This document shows positions 1 through 8,619 of a stretch of 64,000 nt of DNA, in pieces. Within the stretch, counting starts at the first letter, position 1. The number at the start of each line of letters is the position of its first letter. The notes under the pieces were generated by a model that worked only from the letters and a program-made list of their open reading frames with translations, had not been told where the DNA came from and did no database searches. The DNA is from Bryobacteraceae bacterium. GTDB taxonomy: Bacteria > Acidobacteriota > Terriglobia > Bryobacterales > Bryobacteraceae. The DNA lies in NCBI GenBank assembly GCA_025928545.1, contig JAICJH010000002.1:124001-188000 (forward strand). Direction: 5' to 3'. The position numbers and the translations under genes were made by a program.

Positions 1-624
1 AATCCGGCCAACGTCGTAGATCGTGCGGTCGTACCGCGTCGGCGTCTCGTCGGGATATTGGACGACTTCATAAATGAAATCACCGAGGTGGAGAATGAAA
101 CCGAGTTGATCGGCGGATCCCGCTCGCTCATCTTCAAAGATCATCCGGCGATAGCCATTGAGCTTGCCTTCATTCACGCTCTGGCAACTGACAAAAGCAA
201 AATTGACCGGCCGTGGATTGTTCGTCGTCGGCGCGGTGATCGTCCGGCCGATGCGGCTACCGTTCCCATCTCCGTCGGCGAAGCGGTACCAGTAGACGCG
301 CGCGGGCTTGAGATGACCGACCAGCACGCGTGTCGTCCAATCCGATTCCGCTGACACCGGCGCGGATGCCTTTACGACGACCCGCTCGAACGCATCATCC
401 TCGGCAACCTCCAGTGTGAGATCATGCCGCGCGCCCGACTTGAACGGCCGCCGAGTCCAGAGGATAACGCTGCTCGGATCTGGATCGCCGGACGCGACGC
501 CCTCCGGATAAAGGTCGCGCCGCTCACGCCAGCCGGTGGTTGACGCTCGAGCCGATCCACCCCACGCCAGCGAGGCTCCCATCGTCGCGGCCAATTGAAG
601 GAACTCGCGTCGATTGGGTGTCAT
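1..624 (-). CDS. phoD: PhoD-family alkaline phosphatase, Tat-exported, C-terminus beyond the window
   Basis: The reading frame opens at the ATG complementary to 622-624 and is still open at base 1, so 208 N-terminal residues are visible. Residues 4-10 (NRREFLQ) form a twin-arginine signal, followed by an Ala/Gly-rich stretch, which predicts export of a folded metalloenzyme. From about residue 37 it carries the PhoD N-terminal sandwich domain (EGVASGDPDPSSVILWTR). It then enters the metallophosphoesterase domain through FAFVSCQS and HLGDFIYE, where the Asp would be a metal ligand. PhoD enzymes are Ca/Fe-dependent periplasmic phosphomonoesterases or diesterases that scavenge phosphate. The family is clear; the substrate is not. 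It is transcribed away from the hydrolase at 929. Confidence 0.88.
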   Translation of the reverse strand, partial: MTPNRREFLQLAATMGASLAWGGSARASTTGWRERRDLYPEGVASGDPDPSSVILWTRRPFKSGARHDLTLEVAEDDAFERVVVKASAPVSAESDWTTRVLVGHLKPARVYWYRFADGDGNGSRIGRTITAPTTNNPRPVNFAFVSCQSVNEGKLNGYRRMIFEDERAGSADQLGFILHLGDFIYEVVQYPDETPTRYDRTIYDVGRI

Positions 625-928
625 CGTCTATCCCCTTCGAATTCTCTGCGCGTACAAGGCAAAGTGATTTGAACTTCGAGCCGAAATAATTAATAGTAGC
701 TGCAATCGTAAGACTGCTGGTCGCGCGATGAGATCGCGCTGCCCTCCGGCGCACGGTGCCGCGTCGCGCCAGATATCATCTATCATCGCCGCGACCATCT
801 TGGTGTTCAATCTCAAAGCGAAGCGCCTGATATTTCAGGACTAAACGCCAGACCTGGGTGGTAAAATCTAGTTCGATAAACGCAGGACTTGTCCGAGTTT
901 TTAGTCCTCAGCGCGGGAGCCCGTCCAA
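625..928. other. Intergenic region between divergent phoD and hydrolase genes
   Basis: These 304 bases separate two divergently transcribed secreted-protein genes and should hold both promoters. No convincing small gene was found. A TAAAAT hexamer at 862-867 could be a -10 element for the rightward gene, but no good -35 lies 16-18 bases upstream. A short inverted repeat, CCTGA/TCAGG, lies at 826-839. Confidence 0.35.
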
Positions 929-2086
929 ATGAAAAAGACCTCGATTTATTTCACCGTCCTGTGCGCGGCGATTGGCCTGAGCATAGCGCTTGCGCAGAAT
1001 TCGGCCACGCCCGCATCCGGTTCTCGTGCCGCCTTGCCTCCGCTTCCTGCGGCGCAGGGCGTTCCGAAGCCTGGCCCGGCGACGGATTCGCCTTACGAAC
1101 CGCTGTCGCTTTTGCCCGGCGGCGTCGTGGTCACGTTGTTCCCCGCTGGTTCACCGTATCTGAACATGGCGCGCATCAAAGAGCCGGAAGTCTACAACAT
1201 GAGCGGAGCGGTTCCAGGGCGTGTCAGCAGCATCGTCAATATCCACAATCCATCCATCGAATTCCATGCGGTGGAACGCGGAATCAACACCGGCGCGGTC
1301 ATGATTCTCGCGGCCGGCGGTGGTCACAATAGTCTCAATGTCGGTGGCGAAGCCTGCGACTTCGTTCCGTTTTTCTACAACTACGGGGTCAATACCGTCA
1401 TCCTTCGCAACCGTCTGCGCCGGGATGGCTACAATCCGCAAACCGACGAAGTCTATGATGCGCAACAGGCGATCCGAATGGTTCGTGCCCACGCGAAGGA
1501 CTGGAACATCGATCCCAACAAGATCGGCATCATGGGTTTCTCGGCCGGCGCGGAACTATCGGCTCCCGCCGCTATCCTTTTCGAAGATTTCGATAAAAAG
1601 AACAGCGATCCGGCGGATCCATTGGCAGGCATCAGTTCCAGGCCCGATTTCGTGGGCATCATTTATCCCGGACCTTCGCCATTCGCTCGCGGGCGGACCG
1701 CTCCGCCCATCCCCCGCAATACTCCCCCGGCCTTTATTGCAGGCGCGGGTTCGGGCGACTTCCAGCATGCGCAGTGGGCGCTTGACTATTATTCGGCGAT
1801 GCTCGCTCTTCATATTCCCAACATTGAGCTTCACCTCTATGCTCAGGGCAAGCACCCCGGGGACAAACTGGAAGACGGCAGCAGCATGAGCGGCGGACTC
1901 ACGGATCGCAATAACATTCCCTATGGCACGTGGCAATACAGGATGATCGACTGGATGAAGGATCTCGGGCTGCTTCAGAAATCGGGTGTCGAGACGAAAG
2001 CCGCCAAAGATATCGCCAGCTACCTTGCGCAACCCGCGCCGACCGGCGGGCGTGGAGGTTCGGGCCGGGGCGGCGCCGGCCGTTGA
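929..2086 (+). CDS. Secreted alpha/beta hydrolase (esterase/acetylxylan-esterase type)
   Basis: This 385-residue protein starts with a Sec signal peptide (MKKTSIYF... to about residue 22). The alpha/beta hydrolase core shows an oxyanion-type AGGGHN at about 129-134, the nucleophile elbow GFSAG with Ser205, a plausible acid Asp277 in GAGSGDF, and His309 in AQGKHPGD. This layout fits the acetyl-esterase/BD-FAE-like group that acts on acylated carbohydrates; the exact substrate cannot be read. The C-terminal 15 residues are Gly/Arg-rich (GGRGGSGRGGAGR), like segments in the proteins at 10205-12890. The start is the ATG at 929 after GGGAG. The next gene begins 100 bases later. Confidence 0.75.
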   Translation: MKKTSIYFTVLCAAIGLSIALAQNSATPASGSRAALPPLPAAQGVPKPGPATDSPYEPLSLLPGGVVVTLFPAGSPYLNMARIKEPEVYNMSGAVPGRVSSIVNIHNPSIEFHAVERGINTGAVMILAAGGGHNSLNVGGEACDFVPFFYNYGVNTVILRNRLRRDGYNPQTDEVYDAQQAIRMVRAHAKDWNIDPNKIGIMGFSAGAELSAPAAILFEDFDKKNSDPADPLAGISSRPDFVGIIYPGPSPFARGRTAPPIPRNTPPAFIAGAGSGDFQHAQWALDYYSAMLALHIPNIELHLYAQGKHPGDKLEDGSSMSGGLTDRNNIPYGTWQYRMIDWMKDLGLLQKSGVETKAAKDIASYLAQPAPTGGRGGSGRGGAGR

Positions 2087-2186
2087 GCCTGAACAAAATC
2101 AAGGCGGTTATTGATTGCCGTTCGATTGGCCCTTTTGTTGCTGGCGTTTCTATTTCTACTGAGAGAGTCCCTATGGGAGCCACCGT

Positions 2187-3692
2187 ATGACCCGGGAGAA
2201 CCATGACACGCAAACAGGAGATAACAAAGTACATACGGGAATAGAGGGGCTGGATTCCATCCTCCGCGGTGGGCTTCCCAAGAGCCGGCTTTATGTTGTG
2301 GAAGGCAACCCTGGAGCGGGCAAAACAACTCTCGCGCTGCAATTCCTGCTGGAGGGAATTCGAGCCGGCGAAAACGTGTTGTATGTGAGCCTTTCGGAGA
2401 CGGCGGAAGAACTCTTCGAAGTAGCGCAATCGCATGGGTGGTCTCTCGAGGGAATCAACCTGCTGGAGCTCGATTCCCTGGCCGACCGGCTGCTTGACGA
2501 AACGGAAAACACGATTTACCACCCGTCCGATGTCGAGCTCGGAGAGACGACCCGGCGGATCCGCGAAGAAGTGGAGCGAATCCAGCCTTCCCGGGTGGCT
2601 CTGGATTCCGTTTCCGAGCTGAAGATTCTCTCGCAGACCGGCGCGCGGTACCGCAGGGAGATTCTCGGTTTCAAGCAGTTCTTCGCGGGAAAGCGTTGCA
2701 CCGTTCTGGTCCTGGACGATCGTACCTCCGCCGAGAATGAACAGCAGCTTCAAAGCATCGCGCACGGCGTGATCCGGATGCAGCGTGAAACCCGCGATTA
2801 CGGTACTACTCGCCGCCAGCTCCAGATTGTGAAAATGCGAGCGGTGCCGTTCCGCGACGGTCTGCACGATTTTGTAATTCGAAGCGGCGGGATTGAAGTC
2901 TTTCCCCGCATCGAAATTAACGGACACAACCATACCGCTTTGCAGGATGCCACGGTGATGAGTGGCGTTGCCGAACTCGACACCTTACTCGGCAGTGGTC
3001 TGGACCGAGCCTCCAGCACGCTGATCCTTGGGCCGGCGGGCTGCGGTAAGACGACTCTTTCGTCGCAATTCATGATTGCCGCGCTGGAGCGTGACGAGCG
3101 CGTCCTTTGTTATTTATTCGAAGAAAGCCGTGAAACTTTCCTGCAGCGCGCCAGGGGTCTGGGAATTCACTTTGAGCCGCACCTTGACTCTGGCCGGCTC
3201 GAACTAATCCAGATCGATCCCGCGGAAGTATCCCCTGGAGAGTTCGCCTGCCATATATGGAAAGGAGTCGAACAGGGCAAAGCGGGGATGGTGATCATCG
3301 ACAGCCTGAACGGCTATCTCAACGCCATGCCGAATGAACGCTTTCTGCTGATCCAGATGCATGAGTTACTCGCATATCTCGGTCAGAAGGGCGTCGTCAC
3401 CATTTTGGTGATGGCGCAGCACGGTCTGATGGGAACCGGCATGCACGCTCCCATCGACGTCAGCTTTCTCGCCGATACCGTGATTCTTCTTCGCTATTTC
3501 GAGGCGATGGGCGAGATCCGGCAAGCGCTCTCAGTTGTCAAGAAACGCCGCGGTTCGCATGAGCGAACCATTCGGGAGATGCGTCTCGGATCGGGCGGGG
3601 TTCTTGTCGGCGAGCCTCTCAGGGAGTTTGAAGGCGTTCTCACCGGTGTACCTCGCTACAGCGGCTCGCAGAAGCCCCTGCTGCGGACCTGA
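2187..3692 (+). CDS. KaiC-like tandem RecA-type ATPase
   Basis: The 501-residue protein has two KaiC domains. Domain I has Walker A GNPGAGKTT at 40-48 and domain II has GPAGCGKTT at 282-290. The acidic pair used for hydrolysis is FEES (E312-E313) in domain II but only one Glu (SETAEE) in domain I. Near the cyanobacterial KaiC phosphosites S431/T432 this protein has S426 followed by F427, so one of the two clock phosphoacceptors appears to be absent. It therefore looks like a non-clock KaiC homologue that signals through ATP binding and self-association. It ends 17 bases before a histidine kinase gene, so the two are probably co-transcribed and work together. Confidence 0.85.
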   Translation: MTRENHDTQTGDNKVHTGIEGLDSILRGGLPKSRLYVVEGNPGAGKTTLALQFLLEGIRAGENVLYVSLSETAEELFEVAQSHGWSLEGINLLELDSLADRLLDETENTIYHPSDVELGETTRRIREEVERIQPSRVALDSVSELKILSQTGARYRREILGFKQFFAGKRCTVLVLDDRTSAENEQQLQSIAHGVIRMQRETRDYGTTRRQLQIVKMRAVPFRDGLHDFVIRSGGIEVFPRIEINGHNHTALQDATVMSGVAELDTLLGSGLDRASSTLILGPAGCGKTTLSSQFMIAALERDERVLCYLFEESRETFLQRARGLGIHFEPHLDSGRLELIQIDPAEVSPGEFACHIWKGVEQGKAGMVIIDSLNGYLNAMPNERFLLIQMHELLAYLGQKGVVTILVMAQHGLMGTGMHAPIDVSFLADTVILLRYFEAMGEIRQALSVVKKRRGSHERTIREMRLGSGGVLVGEPLREFEGVLTGVPRYSGSQKPLLRT

Positions 3693-3709
3693 TACGCCAG
3701 GGAAACGAT

Positions 3710-4825
3710 ATGAGCAACGCGAGCACCCTTGAAGTGCGGATACTTGTTCTCGCTCCCAGGGGCAGGGATGCGTTTCTCATAACGACTACTCTTTCGAACG
3801 ACGGAATGTCGGCGGTTACGTGCCCCGATGACGAGGCGCTTGTCGTGCGCCTCCAGGAAGGCGCGGCAGCGGCGATTGTTGCCGAAGAAGCTCTTACACA
3901 AGACGGGCTGAAGTCCATCGCCGAGTGTCTGGCAGGGCAACCGCCATGGTCCGATATTCCCATCGTGGTGCTGACCTCCAGCGGGCGTGCCAGTCTCGCC
4001 AGTATCCGGAGAGCGAAGGAGCTCGAGGCGCTCGGCAACGTTACATTCGTGGAGCGGCCGGCTCGCCCGGATACGGTCAGAAGCTCGATGCGCGCAGCCC
4101 TGCGCGCCCGCATGCGCCAGTACCAGATGCGGCACCGCCAGGAGACTCTCGCCCGCGTCAACACCGATCTGGAGCGCTTCGCCTACTCTGCCAGCCATGA
4201 CCTGCAGGAACCGATCCGGAACGTTGCAATTTACAGCGAAATTCTCAGCATGCGCTACGGAAACCTGCTGGATGAGACAGGGCTCGAGTTTCTGGGCAAT
4301 GTGCGGACCTCCGCGATTCGCATGCAGTCGCTTGTCCAGGATTTGCTCGCCTATACTCAGGCAGCGAGCATTTCCGACGATGTCCCCGAGCCGACCGACA
4401 CAATGGCCGCTTACAAGTCGGCCCTGTCAAACCTTGCCCAATCGATTCCCGCCGATGCCTCGATTACCAGCGATCCGCTGCCCCCGGTGCGAATTCGCGC
4501 CGTGCACCTCCAGCAGATGTTCCAGAACCTCATCGGTAACGCGATCAAGTACAGGAGCGAGCGGCCGCTTCGCATTCGAGTCTCCGCAAACTTAAAAGAC
4601 GAAGTCTGGACTTTTGCCGTGGAAGACAACGGCATTGGAATCGACCCGCAGTATTCCGAGCTGATATTCGGCATTTTCAAGCGTCTGCATTCGCAGCAAC
4701 AGTATCCAGGTACCGGCATTGGCCTCGCTATCTGCCAGCGGATCGCCGAGCGCTACCGGGGCCGGATCTGGGTGGAATCGAAACCCGGTTCCGGTTCCAG
4801 GTTCCTGTTCACAGTGCCCGCGTGA
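3710..4825 (+). CDS. Histidine kinase with degenerate N-terminal receiver domain
   Basis: This soluble 371-residue protein has no membrane segment. Residues about 8-125 resemble a response-regulator receiver fold (VVLTSSG and a following Arg-Pro), but the site where the phosphoacceptor Asp should lie reads IVAEEA (around residue 59), so it is a pseudo-receiver. The kinase half has the H-box SHDLQEP (His163), N-box FQNLIGNAIKYR (Asn277), DNGIG (Asp306) and GTGIGLA (334-340), all intact. No output response regulator is encoded nearby. The arrangement behind a KaiC-like ATPase suggests that the ATPase state is sensed by the pseudo-receiver and passed to a regulator elsewhere; this is inference. 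Confidence 0.85.
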   Translation: MSNASTLEVRILVLAPRGRDAFLITTTLSNDGMSAVTCPDDEALVVRLQEGAAAAIVAEEALTQDGLKSIAECLAGQPPWSDIPIVVLTSSGRASLASIRRAKELEALGNVTFVERPARPDTVRSSMRAALRARMRQYQMRHRQETLARVNTDLERFAYSASHDLQEPIRNVAIYSEILSMRYGNLLDETGLEFLGNVRTSAIRMQSLVQDLLAYTQAASISDDVPEPTDTMAAYKSALSNLAQSIPADASITSDPLPPVRIRAVHLQQMFQNLIGNAIKYRSERPLRIRVSANLKDEVWTFAVEDNGIGIDPQYSELIFGIFKRLHSQQQYPGTGIGLAICQRIAERYRGRIWVESKPGSGSRFLFTVPA

Positions 4826-4876
4826 AGCGGCGCGCGAACCCTCGTCGGCGATACTGGTATTTACACCCAAAAAATC

Positions 4877-7030
4877 ATGCGGGAAGTCCTGTATCAGACG
4901 CCACGCGGCATACGCGTTTCGCGTGTTACCACCAAACTACCCTTCGCGAAAGGCCTTGCCGGATTCCGACGCGATCTGGATCGCCGCCGCGGCATTTACC
5001 TGTCTTCGGGGTACGAGTATCCAGGGCGCTATTCGCGTTGGGACATCGTGGCGGTGCGTCCGCCGCTTGAGTTGGTCAGCTTCCAGCGCGAAGTAACTTT
5101 TCGCCCGCTCAACGAGCGCGGCATCGCCATCAACCGCATGCTGGCCGCTGTTCTGTCCGATCATCCGCACTGGGCGAGCTTCCGCGAGGAGAACGGAACG
5201 CTGCACGGTATCTTGAAGCCGATGCCCGCCATCTTTCCGGAGGAAGAGCGGAGCAAACAGCCGTCGGTTTTTTCGATTCTGCGAGCCCTCACGCACGAGT
5301 TCCGCACAGAGCTTGACGACAAGCTCGCGTTCGCCGGCGCGTTCGGCTACGATCTGCTTTTCCAGTTTGAGCCGATCCCGCTGAGACTCCCGCGGGAAAC
5401 CCGCAAAGACCTTCAACTTTTTCTTTTCGACGACATCATTTACATGGACCGGAAGCGCGAACACATCGAGCGCTTCTCATGGGAATTCGATTTCGATTCT
5501 CCCGCCGGACCTATCACGACGCGCGGTCTGGCCCGGACAGGGGAACTGGTGCCGCGAGCGCCAAAACGCAAGCCGGGTCCCATCGTTTCCGACCACACTC
5601 CCGCGGAGTACATGGCGAATGTCGAAAACGTTCGCGAGGGCATGCGCAAGGGCGACTTTTACGAGGTCGTGCTCCGTCAGACGTTCAGCACGCCTTATTC
5701 CGGCAAAGCCTCCGATCTGTTCGAACTCATGCAGCGGGCCAATCCGAGCCCGTACGAATTCCTGATTCAGTTCGGAGACGAACAACTGGTAGGCGCCTCC
5801 CCGGAAATGTTCGTGCGGGTCGAAAACGATCTGATCGAAACCTGCCCTATCGCCGGGACGGCACGCCGCACCGGCGATCCGATTCAGGACGAAAAAAACA
5901 TTCGTGCTCTGCTGAACTCCGTCAAAGAGGAATCCGAGCTCACCATGTGCACGGACGTCGACCGTAACGACAAAAGCCGTGTGTGCCGTCCCGGTACTGT
6001 GCAAGTAATCGGGCGACGCCTCATTGAGTCTTACGCGGGCCTTGTCCACACGGTGGATCACGTTACGGGACGTCTGGAACCCGGTTTCGATTCGCTGGAC
6101 GCTTTTCTCAGTCACATGTGGGCCGTGACTCTGATCGGTGCACCTAAGAAAGCGGCGGCCAATGCCATCGAACGTCTGGAAAAGACCGCGCGTGGCTGGT
6201 ACGGCGGGGCAGTGGGGATGCTCTCGCTCAATGGCGATATCAATACGGGAATACTGATTCGCACAACCTACCTGCGCGATGGCTACGCCACCTATCCGGC
6301 CGGTGCAACGCTGCTCTACGATTCCGACCCCGCCTCCGAAGAAGCGGAGACACGACTCAAAGCCACCGGATTTTTCCGGCTGTTGGGGACCAAGCCCGCA
6401 GCTGCGCCGCCGGAAACAGTAGCCGCGCCCGAGAAGCGCAAACTTCTCCTGGTCGATAACGACGACTGCTTCATCCACACGCTGGCCAACTACGCCAGGC
6501 AAGCAGGTGCTGAGGTGGTCACCTACCGGGCTGGTGTACCTTTCGAAATTCTGGACGAGGTGCATCCCGACCTGATTCTGATCTCTCCGGGGCCGGGCCG
6601 CCCCGAGGATTTCGGCGTGCCCGCTCTGGTTAAGCATGCGGCAGATCAGGGTATTCCGGTCTTCGGCGTTTGCCTGGGCTTGCAGGGAATTGTAGAAGCA
6701 TTTGGCGGAAAGCTGGCTGTGCTGCCGTACCCGGTTCACGGCAAACCGTCCCAGATCCGGCATGAAGGAACGGGCGTTTTTGAAGGTCTGCCCCAGGATA
6801 TCGAGGTCGGCCGCTACCACTCGCTTTATGCGATCCCGGAGGATCTGCCGGAGTGCCTGGAGGTGACCGCCAGATCGGCCGAGGGCATTATTATGGGCGT
6901 TCGCCATCGGAGCCTCCCGATTGAAGCTGTACAGTTTCACCCCGAATCCATCCTGACGGCGCAGAATGAAAATGGCCTGAAATTAATGCGAAATGCGCTG
7001 CGTCTGGCCCGCACGGCCCACCACGGATGA
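4877..7030 (+). CDS. trpEG: Anthranilate synthase, fused TrpE-TrpG
   Basis: The 717-residue protein joins both subunits of anthranilate synthase, which converts chorismate and glutamine to anthranilate, the first step of tryptophan synthesis. The N-terminal and chorismate-binding domains occupy about 1-505. A linker (AAAPPETVAAPEKRK) leads to a class I glutamine amidotransferase at about 520-717, with nucleophile Cys599 in GVCLGLQG and His688/Glu690 in QFHPES. Fused enzymes of about 720 residues are known from rhizobia and some other bacteria. No other trp gene is adjacent. The alternative, a related aminodeoxychorismate or phenazine synthase, cannot be wholly excluded by eye. Confidence 0.88.
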   Translation: MREVLYQTPRGIRVSRVTTKLPFAKGLAGFRRDLDRRRGIYLSSGYEYPGRYSRWDIVAVRPPLELVSFQREVTFRPLNERGIAINRMLAAVLSDHPHWASFREENGTLHGILKPMPAIFPEEERSKQPSVFSILRALTHEFRTELDDKLAFAGAFGYDLLFQFEPIPLRLPRETRKDLQLFLFDDIIYMDRKREHIERFSWEFDFDSPAGPITTRGLARTGELVPRAPKRKPGPIVSDHTPAEYMANVENVREGMRKGDFYEVVLRQTFSTPYSGKASDLFELMQRANPSPYEFLIQFGDEQLVGASPEMFVRVENDLIETCPIAGTARRTGDPIQDEKNIRALLNSVKEESELTMCTDVDRNDKSRVCRPGTVQVIGRRLIESYAGLVHTVDHVTGRLEPGFDSLDAFLSHMWAVTLIGAPKKAAANAIERLEKTARGWYGGAVGMLSLNGDINTGILIRTTYLRDGYATYPAGATLLYDSDPASEEAETRLKATGFFRLLGTKPAAAPPETVAAPEKRKLLLVDNDDCFIHTLANYARQAGAEVVTYRAGVPFEILDEVHPDLILISPGPGRPEDFGVPALVKHAADQGIPVFGVCLGLQGIVEAFGGKLAVLPYPVHGKPSQIRHEGTGVFEGLPQDIEVGRYHSLYAIPEDLPECLEVTARSAEGIIMGVRHRSLPIEAVQFHPESILTAQNENGLKLMRNALRLARTAHHG

Positions 7031-7091
7031 TTAAATTACCTTGATCCGGCAACTCCCGGGCGGATCAAAACGTTATCATAATTAGATACCG

Positions 7092-8615
7092 GTGGCCAAA
7101 TCCCCCAAAAAACGCGTCCTGATCTTCATCGTGGCTTATCACGCGGAGAGCACGATCGCCAGCGTCCTCAGCCGGATTCCGGCGAGTCTGAACGAGACCT
7201 ACGATGTCGACATTCTGATCATCGACGATTCTTCGCGCGATCTGACATTTGCCAAAAGTCACGAGGCAGTCAGTCATGCGGGAATTCCATTTGACGTACG
7301 GATACTGTTCAATCCGGTCAATCAGGGTTACGGCGGAAATCAGAAGCTCGGTTATCGTTACGCGATTGAGCACGGCTATGATTACGTCGCTCTGCTACAC
7401 GGCGATGGCCAATATGCACCCGAATGCCTCCCGGATCTTTTAGGCGCCTTTGCCGAAGGCGATCCCGCCGCGGTTTACGGCTCGCGCATGCTGCAGCCCG
7501 CCGGAGCGCTGCGCGGCGGCATGCCGCTTTATAAGTATGTCGGCAACAAAATTCTGACGTGGACGCAGAACCGCTTACTGCGGTCTCGTCTCAGTGAATT
7601 CCATTCCGGCTACCGGCTCTATTCCGTCGACGCTCTGCGCAGTGTTCCGTTCGAGCGCAATTCCAACGATTTTCATTTCGACACCGAAATCATTATCCAG
7701 CTAATGTTTTTCGCGAAACGCGAGATTCGCGAATTGCCCATCCCGACTTATTACGGCGATGAAATCTGTCGCGTTAACGGCCTGAGCTATGCGCTGAACG
7801 TAATTATTTCCACGCTCAAAGCGCGGCTTCAGGAACTCGGCATCTTCTACGATCGCCGCTACGATTGCGCTCCCGTCGCGCTGGAACATTACACGCCAAA
7901 GTTCGAGTATCCGAGTACGCATACATACGCCTACAGGCTGGTACCCGAGCATTCGAGAGTGCTCGATATCGGGTGCGCGGGTGGCTATATGGCTGCCGCT
8001 CTTAAGGAACGCAAGGCCTGTTACGTGACAGGCATCGATGCGTTCCCCCTTGAAGAAGGTGTCCGCCTGGATGAATTCTATCTGCGGGACCTGAATCAGG
8101 GCCTCGATGGCCTGCCGGTAGCCGATCAGGATATTGTCCTGATGCTCGACGTGATCGAGCACCTGGCTTCTCCCGAACGGTTTCTCGATCAGTTGCACGA
8201 AAGCCTGGCGGCGAAGCCCGGCATCCCCATCATCATCAGCACCGCCAACATTGGCTTTATCATTCCGCGCCTGATGCTCTTGCTGGGGCAATTCAATTAC
8301 GGCAAGCGGGGTATCCTCGACGTGACGCATACCCGCCTGTTTACTTTTTCTTCGTTCCGCCGCTGCCTGGAACAGTCCGGCTTCCATGTGCTTGAAATGA
8401 AGGCGGTGCCTGGACCTTTTCCTCTGGCCCTCGGCGATCGGCCGCTGAGCCGGTTCCTGCTCGGCGTGAATCAGTTCCTCATCAGGATTTCCCGCGGACT
8501 CTTCGGTTATCAGATTTTCGCCCGCATCACGCCCAGACCTACGGTGGCTTACCTGCTGGAAGCGGCGCACGCGGAATCCGCCCGCAAAGTACGCGCGCTG
8601 GAATCCGTCTCCTGA
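7092..8615 (+). CDS. Family 2 glycosyltransferase fused to a SAM-dependent methyltransferase
   Basis: The start is GTG at 7092. Residues about 8-235 are a GT-A family 2 transferase, with the nucleotide-sugar Asp in ILIIDDSS and the metal-site region LLHGDGQYAPE. From about 265 to 420 there is a class I methyltransferase with motif I VLDIGCAGG (residues 290-298), an acidic motif II (GIDAF) and LMLDVIEHL. The order, transferase first and methyltransferase second, suggests sequential addition and methylation of one glycan or lipid-linked sugar. The stop is 4 bases before the next gene, a polytopic membrane protein likely in the same pathway. The substrate is unknown. Confidence 0.82.
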   Translation: MAKSPKKRVLIFIVAYHAESTIASVLSRIPASLNETYDVDILIIDDSSRDLTFAKSHEAVSHAGIPFDVRILFNPVNQGYGGNQKLGYRYAIEHGYDYVALLHGDGQYAPECLPDLLGAFAEGDPAAVYGSRMLQPAGALRGGMPLYKYVGNKILTWTQNRLLRSRLSEFHSGYRLYSVDALRSVPFERNSNDFHFDTEIIIQLMFFAKREIRELPIPTYYGDEICRVNGLSYALNVIISTLKARLQELGIFYDRRYDCAPVALEHYTPKFEYPSTHTYAYRLVPEHSRVLDIGCAGGYMAAALKERKACYVTGIDAFPLEEGVRLDEFYLRDLNQGLDGLPVADQDIVLMLDVIEHLASPERFLDQLHESLAAKPGIPIIISTANIGFIIPRLMLLLGQFNYGKRGILDVTHTRLFTFSSFRRCLEQSGFHVLEMKAVPGPFPLALGDRPLSRFLLGVNQFLIRISRGLFGYQIFARITPRPTVAYLLEAAHAESARKVRALESVS

Positions 8616-8619
8616 ATTT

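Noticed and set aside
5477..6940. 487-residue leftward open frame across the anthranilate synthase gene
   Set aside because: The opposite strand encodes a recognisable TrpEG enzyme with all active-site residues. The antisense frame shows no domain and is an effect of codon bias.
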